9,918 bases of DNA, from positions 1 through 9,918 of the forward strand of contig CADBOW010000036.1 of the NCBI GenBank assembly GCA_902796375.1, written 5' to 3'. The notes beneath the pieces were generated by a model that did not search any database, was not told the origin of the DNA, and saw only the letters and a program-made list of their open reading frames with translations. Both the position numbers and the translations under genes were made by a program. Positions 5,366 to 9,918 of this stretch are shown here, piece after piece. Source of the stretch: an uncultured Lachnospiraceae bacterium (lineage in GTDB: Bacteria > Bacillota > Clostridia > Lachnospirales > Lachnospiraceae). The stretch's first letter is position 1, and each line of letters opens with the position of its first letter.

Positions 5366-6562
5366 ATGCAATACAGGAAGGATAAGTACGGAAATGATAT
5401 ATCCATGCTGGGCTATGGATGTATGCGCTTTTCGAAGAAGGGGAGAGGGATCGATCTTGCGAAGGCAAACCGGGAGATCATGGCGGCCTATCGCAGGGGT
5501 GTGAATTATTTTGATACTGCCTATATCTATCCGGGCAGTGAGGATGCGCTGGGCAGGATCCTGGAGAAGAATCAGATCCGGGACAAGGTGAACATCGCCA
5601 CGAAGCTGCCGCAGTATCTGATCTCAAGCCGGAAGGCCATCGATAAGTTCTTCGAGGTGGAGCTGAGCCGGCTTCGCACGGACCATGTGGATTATTATCT
5701 GATGCATCATCTGACGGATGTGGCCATGTGGGAGAAGCTGAAGAACGTAGGGATCCTGGAGTGGATCCAGGAGAAGAAGAAGGCCGGCCAGATCCGGAAT
5801 ATCGGCTTCTCCTATCATGGGAATACGGATAATTTCCTGAAGATACTGGAGGACTATGACTGGGACTTCTGTCAGATCCAGTACAATTACTTCGATGATG
5901 TATCCCAGGCCGGAGAGAAGGGGCTTCTGGCAGCGGAGGCAAAGGGGATTCCGGTGATCATCATGGAACCGCTGCGGGGCGGAAAGCTGGTGAATATGCT
6001 TCCGGAGGCGGCGAAGCGGCTGATCGAAAAATACGGGAACGGCTGGTCTCCTGCAGAACTGGCCTTCCGCTGGCTGTACAACCAGACCGGCGTGACCTGC
6101 GTGCTCTCCGGGATGAATTCTCTGGAGATGGTGAAGGAGAACTGCCGCGTGGCATCGGAGATGAAGGCGGGAAGCCTAACGGCCAGGGACTTCAAGCTGA
6201 TCGAACGGGTGAAGCAGATCATCCGGAGGAAGGAGAAGGTGGGTTGTACCGGCTGCCGGTACTGCATGCCCTGTCCCAAGGGCGTGGACATTCCCGGGAC
6301 CTTCCGGTGCTACAACCAGATGTTCATCGAAGGAAAGACCGCAGGACGCTTTGAATATGCCCAAACGGTGGGCCTGGCAAAGGAACCGCCCTTCGCGACC
6401 CAGTGCATTGAATGCGGGAAATGCGAGATGCATTGTCCTCAGGAAATAGCCATCCGGGAGAAGCTGAAGGAAGCGGACAGGGCGCTTCGGCCTCTGCCCT
6501 TCAAGGCGGGGATCAATATCGCACGCTGGTATATGTTCCGTAAGGATAAGAAGAATGCATGA
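5366..6562 (+). CDS. Aldo/keto reductase fused to a C-terminal 2x[4Fe-4S] ferredoxin-type domain
   Basis: This is a 398-residue cytoplasmic oxidoreductase. Residues about 1-290 are an aldo/keto reductase barrel with likely tetrad D50 and Y55 (FDTAYIYPGSE), K80 (IATK) and H114 (DYYLMHH). GFSYHG (147-152) and MEPLRGGKL (200-208) are also typical. Residues about 291-365 carry two cysteine clusters: C294, C297, C300, C303 followed by proline, and C347, C350, C353, C357 followed by proline, matching two [4Fe-4S] clusters. This architecture is a known clostridial and archaeal subfamily often labelled 'aldo/keto reductase, 4Fe-4S binding'; the physiological substrate is generally unknown. The iron-sulfur clusters suggest electron exchange with ferredoxin or flavodoxin in addition to, or instead of, NADPH (inference). 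It is placed 21 bp after the LUD gene and 28 bp before the HAD gene, in the same orientation. All eight cysteines are intact, and no frameshift is seen. Confidence 0.93.
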   Translation: MQYRKDKYGNDISMLGYGCMRFSKKGRGIDLAKANREIMAAYRRGVNYFDTAYIYPGSEDALGRILEKNQIRDKVNIATKLPQYLISSRKAIDKFFEVELSRLRTDHVDYYLMHHLTDVAMWEKLKNVGILEWIQEKKKAGQIRNIGFSYHGNTDNFLKILEDYDWDFCQIQYNYFDDVSQAGEKGLLAAEAKGIPVIIMEPLRGGKLVNMLPEAAKRLIEKYGNGWSPAELAFRWLYNQTGVTCVLSGMNSLEMVKENCRVASEMKAGSLTARDFKLIERVKQIIRRKEKVGCTGCRYCMPCPKGVDIPGTFRCYNQMFIEGKTAGRFEYAQTVGLAKEPPFATQCIECGKCEMHCPQEIAIREKLKEADRALRPLPFKAGINIARWYMFRKDKKNA

Positions 6563-6590
6563 ATGATAGAAGGAAAGGCTGAGCAGAACA

Positions 6591-7256
6591 ATGAAGGAAA
6601 TGACCGGAGCAGTGATCTTTGATATGGACGGAGTGATCTTTGATACGGAGAGACTCTATATCGAATGCTGCAAGGCAGTGGCGGATAAATACAATATGGG
6701 AGACGATGCCAAGGTGGAGGCACTGTGCTATCGATGCATCGGACTCACCAATGTCATGACAAGAAGGAATATCCTGGATACCTATGGGGAGGATTTTCCC
6801 ATCGATGATTATTGCAGGGACTCGTCGAGGATCTTCGCTGAACGGTTCGGAGACGGAAAGCATATGATCAAGCCGGGAGTTCATGAAATCTTCGCGTGGC
6901 TGAAGCAGGAGGGATACAGGATCGCATTGGCGTCCTCCACCCGGACGGATGTTCTGTCCGGAGAGCTGGATCGGGCAGGACTGCTGCAGAATTTCGATGT
7001 GATCGTGGGCGGGGATCAGGTGACGAGAAGCAAGCCGGAGCCGGATATCTTCCTTCGGGCGGCGGAGCTTCTGGAGGTCCGGCCGGAGGAGTGCATCGTG
7101 ATCGAGGATTCCTTCAACGGGATCCGCGCAGCATCGGCAGCGGGGATGAGACCCATCATGGTTCCGGATCTGCTGGAGCCGGATGATGAGATACGGGGGA
7201 AGGCCGAAGTGGTGCTGGATTCCCTGCTGGATGTGATTGAATATTTGGAGAAATAA
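6591..7256 (+). CDS. HAD-superfamily hydrolase, beta-phosphoglucomutase/CbbY-like subfamily
   Basis: The 221-residue cytoplasmic enzyme acts on a small phosphorylated metabolite. Motif I is FDMDGVIFDTE (10-20), with nucleophile D11 and acid/base D13. A helical cap covers about 20-90. Motif II is LASST (113-117, serine). Motif III is K148 in RSKPEPDIF. Motif IV is VIEDS (170-174, with E172/D173), followed by FNGIRAASAAGM. Length and cap type match the PGMB/phosphatase group, which includes beta-phosphoglucomutase, CbbY and several sugar-phosphate phosphatases; the sequence alone cannot choose among them. The start at 6591 is the best available, with AGGAAAGG ending 12 nt upstream, slightly far; an ATG at 6600 has no properly spaced site. 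It is 28 bp downstream of the aldo/keto reductase and 28 bp upstream of the AAA+ gene, so it is probably in the same transcript. Confidence 0.9.
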   Translation: MKEMTGAVIFDMDGVIFDTERLYIECCKAVADKYNMGDDAKVEALCYRCIGLTNVMTRRNILDTYGEDFPIDDYCRDSSRIFAERFGDGKHMIKPGVHEIFAWLKQEGYRIALASSTRTDVLSGELDRAGLLQNFDVIVGGDQVTRSKPEPDIFLRAAELLEVRPEECIVIEDSFNGIRAASAAGMRPIMVPDLLEPDDEIRGKAEVVLDSLLDVIEYLEK

Positions 7257-7284
7257 TTGTTGTAGAATAGAGGCGTTAGAAAAT

Positions 7285-9192
7285 ATGACCAGATGGAGAA
7301 GAAGTTTATTTGGATATTTATCGGATCTTATGCTCGGGGATGAGCCGTTTGATGCCAGCCGGCCCCCCGCGGGACGCCGTTATGAACCGACCATGTCCCA
7401 GATTGCGGGAAGCTCCATGCCGCCCGGATCTGCGTCCCGGGGCTACATGCCCTCCGGTTCCATGTCAGGCGGACCTCAGGGAGGACCGCCCCAGGAGATC
7501 AGTACGGCATATGCGGTTTCCTGCTCCTTCGTCTTTGCGGACGAGGTGAATAACCGAAAGGGAGGCGTCTATCCGGGAGATGCGGTGGTACGGCTTTCGG
7601 AGCAGCTCCGTTCCGATTACCTGGCGTTTCTGGGGTATCTTCATGATCCCAACAGCTCGGAGCCGGTCCGTCAGGTGGCTTTGGTCAACGAGCTGATGGG
7701 GATCCGTATCTCGCCCCAGCAGTTTTTTAAGATAAGGGAGGAGAATCTGAAGGATCCGCAGAAAATGAAGCGGGTGCCTCTGTCCATTCAGTACTTCGTG
7801 AAGGATGATCTGTCTCCCACCTCAAAAAACAAGGCCTATGGCATGTCACTGGCCCGGTTTGTGGTAAATACCTTCCGGGATCTGGGACTGGAATATATCG
7901 CCTTTGGCGGGATCAGCGAGCTGGAAGGCCAGAGGGTGACGGAGTATATCGGTCTGATGAATGAATATATGAAGAGCATGGGACTGTACTACGCCAAGGA
8001 TCCTTTAAGGTCCGGCGGTAAGGCGGATCCCTCCTTCGGACTACCCGGGGCAAAGAGCATGATGCCGGATGCGGATGTGGATATGACGGTGGCAGCCTCC
8101 TATTTCGAGGATGAGCCTCCGAAACCGACGGCCCCCTGGTGCATAGATGCCAGCCCCTATCCGGATGCGGAACAGGTTCGTCCCGGGGGGATCGATTTTC
8201 CCAGTCAGAAGAAAGGCGGGAATTTCAGGAATCTTCGGAAGGAGGATGACTGGCTGAACAGAGACACCGGGAAATCCGACGGTTCAAAGAGCAGGGAGAA
8301 AACCGGCTCAAAGGATCGTTCATCCATGGGTCGACTGGAACAGCGACGGATGGAAGCAAAGGAAGCCCGGGGTGAGATCCGGGAAGACATCGATGACCTT
8401 ATGTCAGAGCTGGATCAGCTGATCGGTCTGGACGGTGTGAAGAAGAATCTGAACAACCTGATCAACGTGATCCGGATTCGTAAGATCCGTGAGGATATGG
8501 GTCTGACACAGGCCCCCATGTCCCTGCATCTGGTTTTCTCCGGGAATCCGGGAACCGGCAAGACGACAGTGGCCCGCCTTCTGGCAAAGATCTACCGGGC
8601 CCTTGGCGTGGTGGAGAAGGGCCAGCTGGTGGAAGTGGACCGGGCCGGTCTGGTGGAAGGCTATGTAGGCCAGACTGCGCAGAAGACTCAGGAAGTGATC
8701 GACAGCGCCCTGGGCGGCGTGCTCTTCATCGACGAGGCGTATACCCTGACGAATCAGAAGGAAAGCGGCGATTACGGACAGGAAGCGGTGGATACGCTGC
8801 TGAAGCGGATGGAGGATGACAGAGACAGCTTTATCGTGATCGTGGCGGGATATACGGAACCCATGGAGGAGTTCCTGGAATCCAATCCTGGACTTCGCTC
8901 CAGATTCAACAAGTTTATTGAATTCGAGGACTATTCAGCTGAGGAGCTGAACACCATTTTCGTATCCATGTGTGAACGGCAGGATTTCCACCTGACCGAC
9001 GAAGCGAAGGAGAAGGTACAGGTTTATTTTCAGAAGATGGTAGAGGAGAAGGACGAGAACTTCGCAAATGCCAGGGAGGTTCGAAACTTCTTCGAACGGT
9101 GCATCGAGCGGCAGGCAAACCGGCTGGTCAGAGCCGGAGAGATCAATCGTACCGGGATCACAACCTTCGATGTGGAGGATGTGACGGAGTAG
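7285..9192 (+). CDS. CbbX/SpoVK-type AAA+ ATPase with an unusual N-terminal region
   Basis: The 635-residue protein has one C-terminal AAA+ module (about 370-635). Walker A is GNPGTGKTT (420-428). The pore loop is EGYVGQT (458-464). Walker B is VLFIDEAY (479-486, D483/E484). Sensor 1 is in IVIVAGY (517-523), and the NPGLRSRFN arginine segment spans 534-542. This signature is the CbxX/CfxQ family (rubisco activase CbbX, sporulation SpoVK, EccA of type VII secretion), hexameric remodellers of protein complexes. Ahead of it are a Gly/Pro/Met/Ser-rich stretch (about 37-70), a helical region (about 98-235) that distantly recalls TerB-like domains, and a charged linker (about 240-370). The frame is open back to TTG 7237, inside the HAD gene. 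I prefer ATG 7285, although its Shine-Dalgarno is weak (GAGG 7270-7273, 11 nt away). The client protein is unknown. No terminator is evident after the TAG at 9190-9192. Confidence 0.9.
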   Translation: MTRWRRSLFGYLSDLMLGDEPFDASRPPAGRRYEPTMSQIAGSSMPPGSASRGYMPSGSMSGGPQGGPPQEISTAYAVSCSFVFADEVNNRKGGVYPGDAVVRLSEQLRSDYLAFLGYLHDPNSSEPVRQVALVNELMGIRISPQQFFKIREENLKDPQKMKRVPLSIQYFVKDDLSPTSKNKAYGMSLARFVVNTFRDLGLEYIAFGGISELEGQRVTEYIGLMNEYMKSMGLYYAKDPLRSGGKADPSFGLPGAKSMMPDADVDMTVAASYFEDEPPKPTAPWCIDASPYPDAEQVRPGGIDFPSQKKGGNFRNLRKEDDWLNRDTGKSDGSKSREKTGSKDRSSMGRLEQRRMEAKEARGEIREDIDDLMSELDQLIGLDGVKKNLNNLINVIRIRKIREDMGLTQAPMSLHLVFSGNPGTGKTTVARLLAKIYRALGVVEKGQLVEVDRAGLVEGYVGQTAQKTQEVIDSALGGVLFIDEAYTLTNQKESGDYGQEAVDTLLKRMEDDRDSFIVIVAGYTEPMEEFLESNPGLRSRFNKFIEFEDYSAEELNTIFVSMCERQDFHLTDEAKEKVQVYFQKMVEEKDENFANAREVRNFFERCIERQANRLVRAGEINRTGITTFDVEDVTE

Positions 9193-9204
9193 AGAAGCTG
9201 ATAC

Positions 9205-9228
9205 ATTTCAAAAAACAGATTGTGAAAT
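9205..9228. promoter_or_regulatory. Inverted repeat overlapping the fba -35 box (possible operator)
   Basis: ATTTCA (9205-9210) and TGAAAT (9223-9228) form a dyad with a 12-nt spacer, and the right arm covers part of the predicted -35 (9220-9225). The arms are short and A/T-rich, so chance is a real alternative. Confidence 0.25.
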
Positions 9229-9248
9229 ACGGCCAAGTGTAATATAAT
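9220..9248 (+). promoter_or_regulatory. Putative sigma-A promoter of fba
   Basis: TTGTGA (9220-9225, 4 of 6) is spaced 17 bp from a perfect -10 TATAAT (9243-9248). The predicted start near 9255 gives a leader of about 78 nt containing a weak hairpin (CGGAA 9272-9276 with TTCCG 9286-9290). This indicates that fba is transcribed separately from the upstream cluster. Confidence 0.65.
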
Positions 9249-9320
9249 GAGAAACGGTTAGTAATGGCTGACGGAAGCACTTTTGTTCCGCCGGCGTATT
9301 ATACACATTTTATATCAAAT

Positions 9321-9325
9321 GGAGG
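9321..9325 (+). promoter_or_regulatory. Strong Shine-Dalgarno of fba
   Basis: GGAGG is placed 7 nt before ATG 9333, close to the ideal for Clostridia, and fixes the start codon. It matches the high expression expected of a glycolytic enzyme. Confidence 0.85.
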
Positions 9326-9332
9326 TAAACAT

Positions 9333-9918
9333 ATGTTAGTATCTGCTACAGACATGCTGAAGAAGGCAGTTGAGGGTGGCTATGCAGTAGCTCAGTTCAA
9401 CATCAACAACCTGGAGTGGACCAAGTCCATCCTGCTTGAGTGCGAGGAGCTGAAGACACCGGTTATCCTTGGTGTATCCGAGGGCGCAGGAAAGTACATG
9501 ACAGGTTTCAAGACTGTATCTGCTATGGTTAAGGCTATGGATGAGTCTCTGGGGATCACGGTTCCGGTTGCTCTGCATCTGGATCATGGTTCATACGAAG
9601 GCGCTAAGGCCTGCATCGAGGCAGGATTCACATCCATCATGTTTGACGGTTCTTCCCTTCCGCTGGAGGAGAACATCGAGAAGACGAAGGAACTGGTAGC
9701 AATCTGCAACGAGAAGGGTATCTCTCTTGAGGCAGAGGTTGGCGGTATCGGCGGCGAGGAAGATGGTGTTACATCTGCCGGCGAGTGTGCTGATCCGGAA
9801 GAGTGTGCAGCAGTGAACGCACTTGGCGTAACCATGCTGGCATGCGGTATCGGTAACATCCATGGTAAGTATCCTGACAACTGGGCAGGACTTTCCTTCG
9901 ACACACTGGCAGCAGTAA
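9333..9918 (+). CDS. fba: Class II fructose-1,6-bisphosphate aldolase, 3' truncated by window edge
   Basis: The enzyme cleaves fructose 1,6-bisphosphate to dihydroxyacetone phosphate and glyceraldehyde 3-phosphate in glycolysis, and does the reverse in gluconeogenesis; it is cytoplasmic and uses zinc. The 195 residues visible are the N-terminal two thirds of a protein normally about 285-310 long. LHLDHGS (81-87) supplies catalytic D84 and zinc ligand H85. EAEVGGIGGEEDG (133-145) is the conserved acidic loop region. GIGNIHGKY (172-180) supplies ligand H177; the remaining zinc ligand and phosphate-binding residues lie beyond the window. The reading frame is open to the last base with no stop. 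The N-terminus MLVSATDMLKKAVEGGYAVAQFN is typical of the family. Codon choice differs from the upstream cluster, with more GGT, GCT, TCT, GTA and GCA, consistent with high expression. It has its own promoter and leader. Confidence 0.96.
   Translation, partial: MLVSATDMLKKAVEGGYAVAQFNINNLEWTKSILLECEELKTPVILGVSEGAGKYMTGFKTVSAMVKAMDESLGITVPVALHLDHGSYEGAKACIEAGFTSIMFDGSSLPLEENIEKTKELVAICNEKGISLEAEVGGIGGEEDGVTSAGECADPEECAAVNALGVTMLACGIGNIHGKYPDNWAGLSFDTLAAV

Noticed and set aside
5478..6433. Minus-strand open frames inside the aldo/keto reductase
   Set aside because: Their products are low-complexity Ser/Pro/Arg-rich peptides antisense to a clear enzyme.
7240..7268. TAGAAT at 7263-7268 as a separate promoter for the AAA+ gene
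   Set aside because: No -35 lies at 16-18 bp, and the resulting transcript would start after the only Shine-Dalgarno candidate.
7237..7284. Upstream TTG start giving a 651-residue AAA+ protein overlapping the HAD gene
   Set aside because: The extension lies mostly inside the end of the HAD coding region, uses a rare start codon and has no Shine-Dalgarno; ATG 7285 follows the HAD stop with a gap equal to the preceding one.

Overview
The window looks like ordinary chromosome from a Gram-positive anaerobe of the class Clostridia, most likely Lachnospiraceae-like. This is inferred from strong AGGAG-type ribosome binding sites, sigma-A-like promoters, anaerobe-type enzymes (an aldo/keto reductase carrying a ferredoxin domain, a cysteine-rich LUD protein), and a secreted CAP protein with the Ig-like and BspA-like repeats common in gut Clostridia. 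No species-level claim is possible from the sequence alone.

Layout. Positions 1-1482 hold the C-terminal half of carB (carbamoyl-phosphate synthase large subunit), cut by the window edge. A recognisable promoter then precedes a 701-residue secreted protein (1592-3697) with a thioredoxin-like region, a CAP/SCP domain, an Ig-like repeat and a short leucine-rich region. Positions 3698-3983 form a repeat-rich convergent intergenic region: a degenerate 14-16 bp array running into a strong bidirectional terminator, then four perfect 17-bp tandem repeats with an inverted fifth copy, bracketed by a 13-bp direct repeat. A VanZ-family membrane protein follows on the minus strand (3984-4532). A divergent promoter region (4533-4714) separates it from a plus-strand cluster with gaps of 21-28 bp: LUD protein (4715-5344), ferredoxin-fused aldo/keto reductase (5366-6562), HAD phosphatase/phosphomutase (6591-7256) and a CbbX/SpoVK-type AAA+ ATPase (7285-9192). 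After its own promoter and a strong Shine-Dalgarno, a class II fructose-bisphosphate aldolase (fba) starts at 9333 and runs off the end.

How the genes work together. The LUD/AKR pair suggests redox chemistry on small carbonyl or hydroxy-acid metabolites. The HAD and AAA+ genes are probably co-transcribed with them, but no shared pathway can be proven. The order HAD, CbbX-type AAA+, class II aldolase recalls cbbY/cbbX/cbbA of Calvin-cycle operons, but no rubisco or phosphoribulokinase gene is visible, so this is a lead only. I see no CRISPR array, rRNA, tRNA, transposase, phage gene or recognisable defence system. The least explained DNA is the repeat block at 3715-3967. The least explained protein segments are the N-terminal regions of the secreted CAP protein and of the AAA+ ATPase.
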